Assembly (NCBI RefSeq): GCF_003050865.1
Contig: NZ_QAOK01000013.1
Coordinates: 1 to 64,000 of the forward strand
Direction of reading: 5' to 3'
Source: Nitrosospira multiformis
GTDB taxonomy: Bacteria > Pseudomonadota > Gammaproteobacteria > Burkholderiales > Nitrosomonadaceae
Length of the DNA: 64,000 nucleotides
Shown one piece after another: positions 1 to 10,426 of this stretch. The notes beneath the pieces are model-generated. The model ran no database searches, had not been told where the DNA came from, and saw only the letters and a list, made by a program, of their open reading frames with translations. The stretch's first letter is position 1. Every line of letters starts with the position of its first letter. The translations under genes and the position numbers were made by a program.

Positions 1-16
1 ACCGCTTCTTCTTCAT
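1..16 (-). CDS. 5' end of an unidentified gene, cut by the window edge
   Basis: Read on the minus strand, an ATG at position 16 follows a strong Shine-Dalgarno (AAAGGAGGG, about 8 bases upstream) and opens the peptide MKKKR before the window ends. The gene lies downstream of rsgA on the same strand, with about 94 bases between. Only five codons are visible, so no function can be given; the good ribosome site is the sole evidence that it is a gene. Confidence 0.45.
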
Positions 17-110
17 GGCAAACAGCCCTCCTTTCAAGGTCAAGTTTGCCGAAAAACTCACTTTCTGTCTGGTCCTGAATTCCTAAAGCAGATCATGGAT
101 TGTAAACCCG

Positions 111-1052
111 TTACTGGATTTTCGTCCGGGAGGGAGAAGACGGAATACGATTCGTGCGTAGTGAGGTGATGAGTTTATGGTAGAGATCAATGCGGCGTAC
201 GCTCACCTTATTCTCCTGCATCGCATCCATCAACGCGCACCCTGGTTCGCTTGAATGACGGCAGTTATTGAACTTGCATTTGTCGATGTAGGGACGAAAT
301 TCCCTGAATCCCCAGGTGATATCCTCAATGCTCAGATGCTGCAAGCCAAATTGCTGAACTCCGGGAGAATCTATGATCCGGGTATTCCTGTCGAGATGAT
401 AAAGCCGCGCATGAGTTGTCGTGTGACGCCCTGCATCGAGTGTGGCGGAAATGTCGGCAGTGGCACGCCCAGCGGCAGGAACAAGCGCATTGATAATGGT
501 GGATTTTCCCATACCGGATTGACCCACTAGTACGCTGAGATGGTTTTCCAGATGGGATAGCAGGGGTTTTATGTCGTTTCTGGCACTGATGGGTAACAAA
601 GCGTAGCCAAGCTCGCGGTAGAGTGAGAGCCTATCCAGCGCAGCGCTGCTAGAGCCTGCCAGGTCTGTCTTGTTGAGTACGATCAGAACATTGAGCCGCT
701 GGCTTTCGGCGGCAACCAGGCAGCGGTTTATCAGTTCCTCGCTGAAGCTTGGGACTGCGGCCACTACAATGATTACCTGAGTCGCATTGGCTGCGATGAG
801 TTTCTCGCGGGAGATATCACTACGGTATAAAAGCGCGCTACGTGGCAAGATCCTTTCGATAACTCCCTGCTCAGGCGCCGTTTGATGGATTTCAACCTGA
901 TCGCCGCATGCCGCCCCGCTCTTTTTTCCACGTAACACGCATATGAGCGTCGAGTTATCCGCGGTTTTAACGAGGAAATGTCTGCCGAATGCCGCTACGA
1001 TTTCTCCATGAAGGGGAGGTGAGGTAACTGATGGGCGGCCTGGCGATCTCAA
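111..1052 (-). CDS. rsgA: Ribosome small subunit-dependent GTPase RsgA (YjeQ)
   Basis: Late 30S-subunit assembly GTPase of 313 residues. Seen: an N-terminal OB-type region, then the circularly permuted GTPase order, with G4 NKTD (127-130) before the P-loop GQSGMGKST (177-185) and G3 DSPG (228-231), and a C-terminal zinc knuckle C259-x4-C264-x-H266-x5-C272. This order and zinc motif are diagnostic of the family. The start is a TTG that overlaps the stop of the upstream pterin dehydratase gene (TTGA), so translation is probably coupled to that gene. Length is close to the family norm; the start is the only uncertain point. Confidence 0.95.
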   Translation of the reverse strand: MRSPGRPSVTSPPLHGEIVAAFGRHFLVKTADNSTLICVLRGKKSGAACGDQVEIHQTAPEQGVIERILPRSALLYRSDISREKLIAANATQVIIVVAAVPSFSEELINRCLVAAESQRLNVLIVLNKTDLAGSSSAALDRLSLYRELGYALLPISARNDIKPLLSHLENHLSVLVGQSGMGKSTIINALVPAAGRATADISATLDAGRHTTTHARLYHLDRNTRIIDSPGVQQFGLQHLSIEDITWGFREFRPYIDKCKFNNCRHSSEPGCALMDAMQENKVSVRRIDLYHKLITSLRTNRIPSSPSRTKIQ

Positions 1053-1390
1053 ATTTGAAAAAGCGTGTCAATTTTCGCGGCGCAAATAAAGTCATTCTCC
1101 GACAAACCACCGATAGCATGGGTTGTGTATTCCACCAGGCATTTGTTGTAACCTGCAGTAATGTCGGGATGATGGTCCTCACGGTGTGATATCCATGCTA
1201 TAGCGTTAACGAATGCCATTGTTTGATAGTAGTTCTTGAAACTGAATTCCTTGCGAATCATTTTTCCAAGATAGTTCCAGCCATCGAGCTGCCGCATCAA
1301 CTGAGTTATTTCCTCCTGTGACAAAGGAGGCATCGCTCCTTCACAAGGCTTGCATTGTTTTGTAGCGAGATCATTGACAGTGGTATTCAT
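1049..1390 (-). CDS. phhB: Pterin-4a-carbinolamine dehydratase (PhhB/DCoH family)
   Basis: A 113-residue protein that dehydrates 4a-hydroxytetrahydrobiopterin, recycling pterin cofactor after aromatic hydroxylation. The family signature EDHHPDI is at residues 71-77, with the two active-site histidines H73 and H74; the surrounding helix and strand pattern (GWNYL, FxFKNYYQTMAFVNAIA) is typical. No phenylalanine hydroxylase gene is in view, and in bacteria lacking one the enzyme may serve other pterins, for example molybdopterin; that is inference. It overlaps rsgA by four bases and probably leads a two-gene operon. Confidence 0.93.
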   Translation of the reverse strand: MNTTVNDLATKQCKPCEGAMPPLSQEEITQLMRQLDGWNYLGKMIRKEFSFKNYYQTMAFVNAIAWISHREDHHPDITAGYNKCLVEYTTHAIGGLSENDFICAAKIDTLFQI

Positions 1391-1421
1391 TCGCGCTCCT
1401 GCTGATCAATATAGAACAGAG

Positions 1422-2678
1422 TTAATTATGCGCCAGACTTCTCAATCGCGCTATCCTCAGCGCGGCAGGCGGGTGAGAATCATAAAATGTCGAGTGCAGA
1501 GGATCCGGCGTAAGTGTCGAGGCATTGTCCTGATAAAGTTTCAGGAGCGCGCGCACGAGATCGGCTGCGGAAGCATTGTGCGCGGCATACTCATCCGCTT
1601 CAAACTCGTGTTTGCGCGAGTACAGGCTTGCCAGTGGCTGAAACAGGAAAGTGAACACAGGCATTATCAGGAAAAACAGCAGCAAGGCCATCCCTGTGGA
1701 GGGCACTGTCGCAACCGGGACGCCCAATCCCTGGTAAAACCAGTCCTGTTGCATCAGGTAGCCAAGCCCCCAGAGAAACAGCAGACTCATAGCGAATGTC
1801 CAGGCAATGCGCTTTATGACATGGTGACGCCTGAAATGCCCTAACTCGTGCGCCAGCACCGCTTCAATTTCCTGTGCATCGAGCCGGGACAGCAGGGTAT
1901 CGAAGAAGACAATCCTTTTTGTTTTGCCGAATCCTGTGAAATAGGCGTTGCCATGATTGCTGCGGCGCGATCCATCCATCACGAAAAGACCGCTGGACTT
2001 GAAGCCGCATTTCCGCATCAGCTCTTCAATCCGCGTCTTCAAAGAAACATCGTCCAGCGGAGTGAATTTGTTGAAGAGAGGAGCGATCCAGGTAGGGAAG
2101 ATCGCCAGCACCAGCAAGTTGAAGATCACCCATGCCAGCCAGACATAAAACCACCAGTATTCACCCATTTTTTCCATCAACCACAGGACGGCAAGCAGCA
2201 GCGGCATGCCCAGCACGATTCCCAGGGTAAACCGCTTTGCCAGATCAAGGAAGAACATGCGCGGATTCATTTTGTTGAAGCCGAACTGCTCTTCTATTAC
2301 GAAGGTGCGATAGTAACTCAGGGGTACGCCGACTACGCTCGTCAGGAACATGACGCTTGCGATAAGCGCCACCCCGTGCATCAACGGATCGTTCGTCCAA
2401 TTCGATACAGCGGTATAGAGAGCGTTCAGCCCGCCTCCGAGGGTGAGTATCAACAGCAGCACAACATCGAGCAGGATGCTGACATATCCGAGACGGGTTT
2501 TCGCGCAGGTATAGTCGGCTGCTTTCTGGTGCGCCTTCAATGATATCTGTGACGAAAAATCCTGCGGAACCTGATCGCGATGTGAAATGACGTGGTCGAT
2601 GTGCCGTTTCGCCAGCCATATTCGCGTAAGAGAAGTGACGGTCAGGACGGTAAGAAAAATGATAGTGAAAATAGACAT
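1422..2678 (-). CDS. M48 family membrane metalloprotease (Ste24/CAAX prenyl protease 1-like)
   Basis: An integral membrane zinc protease of about 418 residues. Seen: several hydrophobic helices, the zinc site HELGH at about 277-281, and the third ligand Glu in HEFEADEYA near residue 360, all as in Ste24-type M48 enzymes. In bacteria such proteins act in membrane protein quality control; no prenylated substrate is expected. I chose ATG 2678 (MSIFTIIFLTV) because it opens directly into the first membrane helix; the frame runs back to 2783, which would overlap the divergent orn gene and add a non-typical tail. Shares a short divergent promoter region with orn. Confidence 0.9.
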   Translation of the reverse strand: MSIFTIIFLTVLTVTSLTRIWLAKRHIDHVISHRDQVPQDFSSQISLKAHQKAADYTCAKTRLGYVSILLDVVLLLILTLGGGLNALYTAVSNWTNDPLMHGVALIASVMFLTSVVGVPLSYYRTFVIEEQFGFNKMNPRMFFLDLAKRFTLGIVLGMPLLLAVLWLMEKMGEYWWFYVWLAWVIFNLLVLAIFPTWIAPLFNKFTPLDDVSLKTRIEELMRKCGFKSSGLFVMDGSRRSNHGNAYFTGFGKTKRIVFFDTLLSRLDAQEIEAVLAHELGHFRRHHVIKRIAWTFAMSLLFLWGLGYLMQQDWFYQGLGVPVATVPSTGMALLLFFLIMPVFTFLFQPLASLYSRKHEFEADEYAAHNASAADLVRALLKLYQDNASTLTPDPLHSTFYDSHPPAALRIARLRSLAHN

Positions 2679-2785
2679 GTGCAAGTGAAAGTTGTACTGC
2701 TCCAAATCAGGATTTATGGTTGAAGGATGACTGATCAATAGCGATATGACACAATTACATGTCGAAAATTCAGAGTGATTCAATT

Positions 2786-3340
2786 ATGACACAAGACAAT
2801 GGCCGTCTCATCTGGATCGATATGGAAATGAGCGGACTCAGCCCGGACAGTGACCGCATACTCGAAATCGCTCTGGTCGTAACGGATTCATGGTTGGATA
2901 TTCTTGCAGAAGCCCCGGTGCTGGTCTTGTCGCAATCTGAATCGGTGCTCGATGGAATGGATAGCTGGAACAAATCCACGCATGCGAAATCGGGCCTGGT
3001 GGCAAAGGTGCAGGCATCCGGGCTGACGGAAACCGAAGTGGAAGCACGTATGATTGCTTTTCTTCAAGAACATATTTCTGCCGGAGTTTCGCCAATGTGC
3101 GGCAATTCGATCTGCCAGGATCGGCGTTTTCTGGCACGCTGGATGCCTCGGCTGGAAGCCTATTTCCATTACCGGAACCTCGACGTAAGCACCTTGAAGG
3201 AACTGGCAAAGCGCTGGAAACCAGAAATTCTGGGCGGCGTGACAAAACAGTGCAAGCATGAAGCGCTGTCGGATATATACGACTCCATTGCGGAGCTGAA
3301 GTATTACCGTGAACATTTCATGCAAGCGGTAGAGCCATGA
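2786..3340 (+). CDS. orn: Oligoribonuclease Orn
   Basis: A DEDDh 3'-5' exonuclease of 184 residues that degrades 2-5 nt RNAs, including pGpG from c-di-GMP breakdown. Seen: the first acidic motif WIDMEMSGL (D12, E14), a central VTD motif, and the C-terminal [17 protein letters not shown] block with His and Asp ligands. I take ATG 2786 ([12 protein letters not shown]) because it matches the family N-terminus (E. coli 181 aa); an in-frame ATG at 2759 would add nine residues with no better ribosome site. Divergent from the M48 protease gene. Confidence 0.95.
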   Translation: MTQDNGRLIWIDMEMSGLSPDSDRILEIALVVTDSWLDILAEAPVLVLSQSESVLDGMDSWNKSTHAKSGLVAKVQASGLTETEVEARMIAFLQEHISAGVSPMCGNSICQDRRFLARWMPRLEAYFHYRNLDVSTLKELAKRWKPEILGGVTKQCKHEALSDIYDSIAELKYYREHFMQAVEP

Positions 3341-3419
3341 GCCGGGTCGATATAAAAAACCCGGGATCAGGCCGACTATTTCCGTACCCCATTTTTCAAC
3401 CTCTCAGGGAAGATTGAGC

Positions 3420-5978
3420 ATGTCGAAAGGTACCTTGTTTACCATTGCTGTCACCCCGAAGATACCGCCCCGGCTGGAACGCCTCGAAGATCTTGCCAAC
3501 GATCTTTGGTACAGCTGGGATCGAGCCACGCGCTCGCTGTTCTCACGTCTCGATCCGACCTTGTGGGGAGCCGTCGGACATAACCCGAAAGCTTTCCTCA
3601 AGCGTGTGGATGAAACACTGCTGCTCAAGGCAGCCGAAGATCAGGTTTTTCTGGCCAATTACAACAGCATAGTGTCCGCTTATGACTACTATCATTCAGA
3701 GACGTTGTGGAATGGCATTAATACGAGCCTGAACCCGAGCGACAAAATCGCCTATTTCTGTTTCGAATTCGGTTTTCATGAGAGTTTCCCGATTTATTCG
3801 GGAGGACTTGGCATTCTGGCGGGTGATCACTGCAAGGCAGCCAGCGACTTGCGCCTGCCATTGATCGGCATCGGCTTGCTCTACCGTCAGGGATATTTTT
3901 TCCAGACGATCGATAACCAGGGGAACCAACAGGTCATTTACGCTGATTCGGATTTTTCGGATTTGCCTGTTGCGCCAGTCCTGCGGCAGGATGGATCTGA
4001 AGTACGAATAGAAGTGGAGTTGTTGCAACGCCGGGTAGCGGTAAAGGTTTGGCGGGCAAAAATAGGACATGTAAGCCTGTATCTGCTGGACACGGACCTG
4101 CCTGAAAACTCGGTGGGCGATCGCGACATCACGCATCAGCTCTATGGGGGCGACAGAGTGATGCGCATCGAGCAGGAAATCATGCTTGGTGTGGGCGGGA
4201 TCCGCGCACTACGGGAAATGGGCATCGAGCCGACGATATGGCACATCAACGAAGGCCACGCAGCTTTCATGATGCTGGAGCGCATTCGCGGCCATGTGCA
4301 GCAGGGTCTGGATTTTCCCGCAGCACTCGAAGCCGTAGCTGCAAGCACCGTATTTACAACCCATACAGCAGTGCCCGCGGGGCACGATCATTTCAGTGAT
4401 GACTTGATCAACGCCTATTTTGAGCCGTTCTATCGTGATCTCCATATTACTCGTGAGGACTTTATCGGGCTTGGCCGTGTCCCGGGAAGTGACGATTTCA
4501 ACATGACCGATCTCGCCATCCGCGCCTCACGCTATCAGAATGGCGTAAGCAAGATCCACGGGAATGTCTCTGCGCGTATCTGCAAGGAGGTGTGGCCGCA
4601 GATCGAGCCGGAAGAAAATCCGATGTCATACATCACGAACGGAGTGCATGTTCCCACGTTTCTCGCACAGGAATGGGCCGACCTGTTCGACCGCTACCTG
4701 GGATACGAGTGGCGTAATAACATGTGCGAGACGGAATACTGGTCGCGCATCGACACCATTCCTGATCATCTGTTCTGGAGTGTCCGCCAAACTCTGAAAT
4801 CACAGATGTTCTATGGCATACGCGCGCGCCTCACCACGCAGAATACCCGCAATCATGGTTCTGAAGCACATATTGACCGGCTTCTGCGCTTCACCGATCC
4901 TATCAACCCGAACATTCTGACACTGGGCTTTGGTCGGCGCTTTGCCACCTATAAACGCGCGACCCTGCTATTCGAGGATCTCGATTGGCTGCGCAGAATC
5001 ATGCTCCACCAGGAACGACCGGTGATGATCGTCTTTGCCGGAAAAGCGCATCCTGCGGATGTGCCTGGACAGGATCTGATCCGGAGAGTGAGTGAAGTTG
5101 CACGAATGCCCGAATTCGAAGGCCAGGTTCTCCTGGTCGAAGACTATGATCTCCGCCTTGCCCGCCGTCTGGTGGCCGGTGTGGACGTATGGATCAACAG
5201 TCCCGTGTATCCGTTGGAGGCGAGCGGAACCTCCGGCATGAAGGCAGGCATCAACGGAACAATCAACCTGAGCGTCCTTGATGGGTGGTGGGGGGAAGGC
5301 TATGACGGAAAGAATGGCTGGGCTATCAAGCCGGGGCCCGAGAATATGGATGTAGTGCGTCGCGACAAGGAGGAAAGCAAGGATTTTTATGAAACGCTGC
5401 AGGACCATGTGGCTCCCCTTTACTATAACCGCGATAAGCTGGGCTATTCTTCGGGCTGGGTAAAGATGGCCAAGAATTCGATGAAGTCGCTGCTGCCGCG
5501 TTACAACGCCACCCGCATGGTGACTGAATACACTACAAAGTTTTACCTGCCGGCAAAAAAGCAGGGTGCGCTTTACGCGGCGGATGACTTCAGCAACGCA
5601 AGAAAGATAGCGGCCTGGAAAGCATTCGTAAGAAAAGCGTGGCCAGGCGTTACGATCCGGCGGCTGGTTACGCCCTCTGGCCAGATCAGTTTCGGCGAGG
5701 CAGTGGATTTTCGTGTCGCAGTGAGGCTGAACGGGCTACAACCGGAGGATGTAGTGGTCGAACTGATGATCTGTCGTCGATTGAAAAAGACTACGCTATG
5801 CTCGTTCAAGCATGTCCGCTTCGAGTTCAGCGGTATCGAGGAAGAATCGGCCGAGCACCTGTTCGAACTGGATCATACGCCCGACTTGTGCGGCAAGCTG
5901 GACTACTATATCCGGGTTTATCCGTATCATGCTTTGCTGACCCATCCATTCGAAATGGGGATGATGGTGTGGCTGTAG
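3420..5978 (+). CDS. glgP: Alpha-glucan phosphorylase (GT35)
   Basis: Releases glucose-1-phosphate from glycogen or maltodextrin. About 852 residues with an N-terminal DUF3417-type region (LEDLANDLWYSWD), as in the bacterial alpha-glucan phosphorylase subgroup rather than the E. coli GlgP/MalP type. The PLP-lysine block EASGTSGMK is at about 600-608, followed by GINGTINLSVLDGWWGE. ATG 3420 is preferred over the TTG at 3414 because AGGGA at 3406-3410 sits about nine bases ahead of it. It is the first glycogen gene of the cluster and is convergent with glgA. Confidence 0.95.
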   Translation: MSKGTLFTIAVTPKIPPRLERLEDLANDLWYSWDRATRSLFSRLDPTLWGAVGHNPKAFLKRVDETLLLKAAEDQVFLANYNSIVSAYDYYHSETLWNGINTSLNPSDKIAYFCFEFGFHESFPIYSGGLGILAGDHCKAASDLRLPLIGIGLLYRQGYFFQTIDNQGNQQVIYADSDFSDLPVAPVLRQDGSEVRIEVELLQRRVAVKVWRAKIGHVSLYLLDTDLPENSVGDRDITHQLYGGDRVMRIEQEIMLGVGGIRALREMGIEPTIWHINEGHAAFMMLERIRGHVQQGLDFPAALEAVAASTVFTTHTAVPAGHDHFSDDLINAYFEPFYRDLHITREDFIGLGRVPGSDDFNMTDLAIRASRYQNGVSKIHGNVSARICKEVWPQIEPEENPMSYITNGVHVPTFLAQEWADLFDRYLGYEWRNNMCETEYWSRIDTIPDHLFWSVRQTLKSQMFYGIRARLTTQNTRNHGSEAHIDRLLRFTDPINPNILTLGFGRRFATYKRATLLFEDLDWLRRIMLHQERPVMIVFAGKAHPADVPGQDLIRRVSEVARMPEFEGQVLLVEDYDLRLARRLVAGVDVWINSPVYPLEASGTSGMKAGINGTINLSVLDGWWGEGYDGKNGWAIKPGPENMDVVRRDKEESKDFYETLQDHVAPLYYNRDKLGYSSGWVKMAKNSMKSLLPRYNATRMVTEYTTKFYLPAKKQGALYAADDFSNARKIAAWKAFVRKAWPGVTIRRLVTPSGQISFGEAVDFRVAVRLNGLQPEDVVVELMICRRLKKTTLCSFKHVRFEFSGIEEESAEHLFELDHTPDLCGKLDYYIRVYPYHALLTHPFEMGMMVWL

Positions 5979-6044
5979 GTTTCCTCCATCTGCCTTTGTC
6001 TTCTCTACCCGCCTCTGTCCGTCGCGGACATGGAGCTTGCGGGC

Positions 6045-7535
6045 CTATCGTTTCTGGTTGAGCAGCGACAGGTAGATTTTCTGGTAGTCGGCTGCGCTGG
6101 CACGCCAGCTGAAATCCTGCGCCATACCGTTTCGCATCAAACGATGCCACACCGGTTTGTCACGATACGCCGCAACAGTCCTCTCCAATGCGTCCAGAAA
6201 GGCCTCGGGCGTCAGTTCATGAAATACGAAACCCGTGGCGGTTCCATCAGCCAGGCTCTCCGGGGTGCAGTCAACGACGGTATCGAGCAGGCCGCCTGTC
6301 CCATGGACGAGGGGAGGAGTGCCGTAGCACTGGCTGTACATCTGATTCAGGCCGCAGGGTTCGAACCTCGATGGCATCAGGAAGCTGTCAACCCCTGCTT
6401 CTATCAGGTGCGCCAGTTTTTCGTCAAAACCGATACGTACCGCCATTTTTCCGGGATGATTTCTTGCCATCCGCATCAGCTCCTGCTCCAGCATCGTTTC
6501 GCCACTCCCCAAAATAGCGAGTTGCCCCGGTATGCCAATCAGTTGTGTGACGATCTGCAAAAGCAGATCATAGCCTTTCTGATAAGTGAGGCGACTCACC
6601 GCGCCAAACAGCGGAACATCAGGATCGACGGTAAGCCCCAGTTGCTGTTGCAGCACGGTCTTGTTGATGACTTTGCCGGCCAGATCATCCATCGAATAGT
6701 TTTGCTCGAGATGGGGATCATGGAGAGGATTCCACTCATCGGAGATGCCGTTCACGATGCCCGTGATGCATTCGTGCCGCAGGGAGAGTAGTCCTTCCAT
6801 GCCAAAACCGAGAGGCGGCTCCTGAATCTCCCTCGCATAAGTCGGGCTTACAGTGACGATGTGGTCGCAATAGTAGAGTCCAGCCTTGAGGAAAGACATG
6901 CCTCCATAGTATTCCACCCCTTCCGGATGGAAGCTGGTCTGAGGCAATCCCAGCTGAGGCACAGTTTCGGGGGAAAATACCCCCTGAAAAGCGAGGTTAT
7001 GAATCACCATCAGAGACGCTGCCTTCGTTCCCTCATGGAAATGGAGATAGGCAGGCACCAGGCCGCTTTGCCAGTCATTGCAATGAACAACGTTTGGATT
7101 CCAGTCCAGAGGGCTGGCATCGCTTGCCAGAATGGCGCCGATTTTTGAGAGAAGACCAAAGCGTATCGCATTATCAGGCCAGTTGTGTCCCTGGGCGTCG
7201 GTGTAGGGGCCTCCGTCACGCCAGTAGAGTTCCGGGCAATCAATAATGAACAGGGGAACATTGCCAGAAGTGCCAAATGGCAGTTTTGCCGACAGCAGCG
7301 TTGCTGCCGGAAATGAGGATTGAGCGGCAAACTCCGCTATCTTCTGCTTGTTTTTCAATCCGTTGAGCACCTGGGGATAGCCCGGAATGAGTATGCGCAC
7401 GTCTGCTCCAAGCTCGCTCAAGGCCGTGGGCAAGGCAGCGCTCACCTCACCCAGCCCCCCGGTTTTGTTAAGAGGGTGAATCTCGGGCGTGATGAACAGA
7501 ACGTCGAGATGCGGATGTGATCGCGCAGGAGTCAT
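6045..7535 (-). CDS. glgA: Glycogen synthase (ADP-glucose, GT5)
   Basis: Transfers glucose from ADP-glucose onto growing alpha-1,4-glucan. 496 residues, near the usual 480. Seen: the N-terminal substrate loop KTGGLGEV at 24-31, a first Rossmann domain with HCNDWQSGL and HNLAFQG motifs, and the C-terminal PSRFEPCGLNQMYSQCYGTPPLVHGTGGLLDTV-type retaining transferase block (E and nucleotide-binding residues present). It lies downstream of glgB on the minus strand with a 163-base gap and is probably co-transcribed with it. Its 3' end converges on glgP. Confidence 0.96.
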   Translation of the reverse strand: MTPARSHPHLDVLFITPEIHPLNKTGGLGEVSAALPTALSELGADVRILIPGYPQVLNGLKNKQKIAEFAAQSSFPAATLLSAKLPFGTSGNVPLFIIDCPELYWRDGGPYTDAQGHNWPDNAIRFGLLSKIGAILASDASPLDWNPNVVHCNDWQSGLVPAYLHFHEGTKAASLMVIHNLAFQGVFSPETVPQLGLPQTSFHPEGVEYYGGMSFLKAGLYYCDHIVTVSPTYAREIQEPPLGFGMEGLLSLRHECITGIVNGISDEWNPLHDPHLEQNYSMDDLAGKVINKTVLQQQLGLTVDPDVPLFGAVSRLTYQKGYDLLLQIVTQLIGIPGQLAILGSGETMLEQELMRMARNHPGKMAVRIGFDEKLAHLIEAGVDSFLMPSRFEPCGLNQMYSQCYGTPPLVHGTGGLLDTVVDCTPESLADGTATGFVFHELTPEAFLDALERTVAAYRDKPVWHRLMRNGMAQDFSWRASAADYQKIYLSLLNQKR

Positions 7536-7698
7536 GAGTTTTTCCGTTTATTGTTCATTGTCATATGGGAGCCGGAGTTAACTGGGCAGGAGCATAGGCA
7601 TGACGCTACGTGGCGCTCGCATGCCAAAGTGCGTTATTGATTATTGCCGCGGCATTATTGCGGTTACGGACTCATTCCGGAGGATCAACCTGCCTCCC

Positions 7699-9939
7699 TT
7701 ATCCGTCGGTGCTGGTTGCAGGCAGATCAGTATGAACGAAAATGAGCCCGGCAAGCGGGGGCAGGGTGATAACAATTGAATCCGCCTGTTCCATGGAAGG
7801 CTGGGCAGTTGTCTGGATACTTCCCATGTTACCGAGATCGCTGCCTCCATAGTAACGAGAATCGCTGTTGAAGATTTCCTGATAGCTCCCGGCTGCAGGC
7901 ACGCCGATGCGGTAACGGCTGCGTGGCACCGGCGTAAAATTGAGTACCACCAGAGCAAACGAACCGTTCCGTGCAAAACGCAGATAACTGATCACGGAGT
8001 TATCCGCATCGTGACAATCCACCCACGAAAAGCCTTCCGGCTCAAAATCACGTTGATGCAATGCAGCAACGGTATTGTACAGTTGGTTGAGGTCACGCAC
8101 TGCCATCTTTACTCCATGATGCCAGCTATCGGCCAACTGATACCAGTCGAGTTCGCGCGATGAATTCCACTCCCGCCCCTGGGCAAATTCATTCCCCATG
8201 AAATTGAGTTTTTTTCCGGGATATGTCATCTGATAGGTAAACAGCAGGCGCAGGTTCGCGAATTGTTGCCATGCATCTCCCGGCATCTTGCCCAAGAGCG
8301 AACCTTTGCCGTGAACGACTTCATCATGGGAGAACGGCAGCACGAAATTTTCGCTGTATGCGTACAACTGGCCGAATGTCAACTGGTCGTGATGGAAACG
8401 CCGGTAGACCGGATCATTGCGCATATACGCCAGAGTGTCGTTCATCCAGCCCATGTTCCACTTCATGGAAAAACCCAGGCCGCCGAGGTAAGTGGGGCGG
8501 GACACACCCGGCCATGCGGTGGATTCCTCGGCAAGTGTCAGCGCGCCCGGGAATTCCTGATGCACCATGATATTCAGTTCCCGCAGAAAATCGATGGCTT
8601 CCAGATTCTCCCTGCCACCATATCTGTTCGGCAGCCATTCGCCCGGAAGCCGCGAATAGTCGAGATAGAGCATGGAAGCGACAGCATCGACGCGCAGCCC
8701 GTCAAGATGGAATTCCGATAGCCAGTAGTGGGCGCTGGAAAGGAGAAATGATTTCACCTCATTACGCCCGTAGTTGAAAATGTGCGTCCCCCAGTCCTGA
8801 TGCAGGCCCATGCGGGGATCCTCATGTTCATATAGCGCGCTGCCATCGAATCGGGCCAGGGCGAAAGCATCCTGTGGAAAGTGCGCGGGAACCCAGTCCA
8901 GGATTACGCCGATTGCCTGCTGATGACAGGCGTTGATGAAAAATTTCAGATCGTCCGATGTGCCGTACCGGCTGGTTGCGGCAAAATAACCCGTCGTCTG
9001 ATAACCCCAGGATTCATCCAGGGGATGTTCCGAAATGGGGAGCAACTCGATATGCGTGTACCCCATTTCCCGTACATGCGGGATCAGATGACCGGCAAGC
9101 TCGCGGTATGAATAGAAACTTCCATTCGCGTGCCGTTTCCATGACCCGGCATGAACTTCATAAATATTGAGCGGAGTGCTAAGCCAATCCCATCCTGCGC
9201 GCTGGGTCATCCACTGCGCATCATTCCACGTCATCTTGCTGTCGGGCGGGGTACGGGCGGCAGTGCCGGGGCGTACTTCATAATGGCGGGCATAAGGATC
9301 CGTTTTAAGAAAGATCGCGCCGGTATCACGATTCCGGATTTCATATTTATAAAATGAATCCGTCGGCACACCGGGGATGAACAATTCCCATACTCCACTC
9401 TGACCATGGGAGGTCATCGGATGGATACGCCCATCCCAACGGTTAAAGCTTCCCACCACACTGACGCGTTCCGCATTCGGCGCCCAGACGGAAAAACGAA
9501 CTCCGGCAACCCCTTCCATTTCCACCCGATGAGAGCCGAGCGTCCTATAAGCCTGATGCAAGCGGCCTTCGTTGAACAGATACAGGTCATGTTCCGAAAC
9601 TTGCGGAGGGAACGCATAGGCGTCATAAGTATCGTACACACGTGCTGGTGCTTCGAAGGAAGCCTCCTCGATGCGTAGCTGATAAGGCCGGCGCGGCGGT
9701 ATAAGTCCCCACCATTCAAAAATTCCCCCAGGATGGACTCTTGTCATGCTTTCGAAACCGCCGCCTGTATCAATCCAGAGGCTTGCAGCATGAGGATGGA
9801 AGGCGCGCACCACCCAATGCTCATGTTCCGCATGGGCGCCAAGGAAGCTGAAAGGATCGTGCAGGCGCCCGGCCAGCAGGGCATGCAGCCGGTGGTCTCC
9901 CTTGATGGAGGAACGCTGTATTGTAAGATGCGGTCGCAT
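7699..9939 (-). CDS. glgB: 1,4-alpha-glucan branching enzyme (GH13, CBM48)
   Basis: Introduces alpha-1,6 branches into glycogen. With ATG 9939 the product is 746 residues (E. coli 728). Seen: an N-terminal CBM48/branching-enzyme module ([25 protein letters not shown]), then the GH13 barrel with DWVPAHFP, the nucleophile Asp in [12 protein letters not shown] (about 418), the acid Glu in LAEESTAWP (about 470) and [10 protein letters not shown]. The frame stays open to a GTG at 10035, but those 32 extra residues resemble nothing in the family, so I use the ATG; a TATAAT-like hexamer lies just upstream of it. Confidence 0.95.
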   Translation of the reverse strand: MRPHLTIQRSSIKGDHRLHALLAGRLHDPFSFLGAHAEHEHWVVRAFHPHAASLWIDTGGGFESMTRVHPGGIFEWWGLIPPRRPYQLRIEEASFEAPARVYDTYDAYAFPPQVSEHDLYLFNEGRLHQAYRTLGSHRVEMEGVAGVRFSVWAPNAERVSVVGSFNRWDGRIHPMTSHGQSGVWELFIPGVPTDSFYKYEIRNRDTGAIFLKTDPYARHYEVRPGTAARTPPDSKMTWNDAQWMTQRAGWDWLSTPLNIYEVHAGSWKRHANGSFYSYRELAGHLIPHVREMGYTHIELLPISEHPLDESWGYQTTGYFAATSRYGTSDDLKFFINACHQQAIGVILDWVPAHFPQDAFALARFDGSALYEHEDPRMGLHQDWGTHIFNYGRNEVKSFLLSSAHYWLSEFHLDGLRVDAVASMLYLDYSRLPGEWLPNRYGGRENLEAIDFLRELNIMVHQEFPGALTLAEESTAWPGVSRPTYLGGLGFSMKWNMGWMNDTLAYMRNDPVYRRFHHDQLTFGQLYAYSENFVLPFSHDEVVHGKGSLLGKMPGDAWQQFANLRLLFTYQMTYPGKKLNFMGNEFAQGREWNSSRELDWYQLADSWHHGVKMAVRDLNQLYNTVAALHQRDFEPEGFSWVDCHDADNSVISYLRFARNGSFALVVLNFTPVPRSRYRIGVPAAGSYQEIFNSDSRYYGGSDLGNMGSIQTTAQPSMEQADSIVITLPPLAGLIFVHTDLPATSTDG

Positions 9940-10105
9940 GTATCGATTATAGCGTGGGATAGCCCGGGATAGCGATGGCGGAACTGCATACGAACAGGAC
10001 TGATTTACGGGAGCTCGCCGGGATCGCCTGGACACGCCAAAGATCTCGTCAATTACTGAGGTTTTCTTACAGCCACGTAAATAACCCGTGACTGAAGTCT
10101 AGGCT

Positions 10106-10426
10106 TTATTGTGAAATATGGATACTGCCAGCCACATTTCCAACATAAGGCGTATTTACAATCGCCCTTGGCAAGACAGCAGTCCTGCCAATCCGGGCAA
10201 GGTTTCGACTTGCATTCAAGTCGGCGTGCGCCCGGAGACCACACGAACACTCCACACGATGCCTGGCGCGTTTACCAATGCCGCCACACTCCGAACACGT
10301 CTGGCTGGTATGGGCGGGGTTGACGTATTCGACCGCAATTTCTGCCGCACTGGCCTTGTACTCGACAAAGGTTTGCAATTGGCGGAAAGCCCAACGGTGC
10401 AGCGGATTTCGGCGGATGATCTCTTT
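10106..10426 (-). pseudogene. C-terminal remnant of an IS200/IS605-type TnpB
   Basis: The minus strand encodes a fragment related to the end of TnpB: RRNPLHRWAFRQLQTFVEYK, then AVEYVNPAHTSQTCSECG and a terminal GLRAHADLNASRNL. These are the last RuvC-side helix and the zinc-ribbon region of TnpB (the RNA-guided nuclease of IS200/IS605 elements). The RuvC core upstream is absent, no start codon fits, and the second zinc pair reads C-S-C rather than the usual CxxC, so one residue may be lost. No TnpA or clear element ends were seen. A decayed insertion lying between glgB and glgC. Confidence 0.8.

Noticed and set aside
6030-6791. 253-codon plus-strand open frame
   Set aside because: Antisense to glgA; shadow frame.
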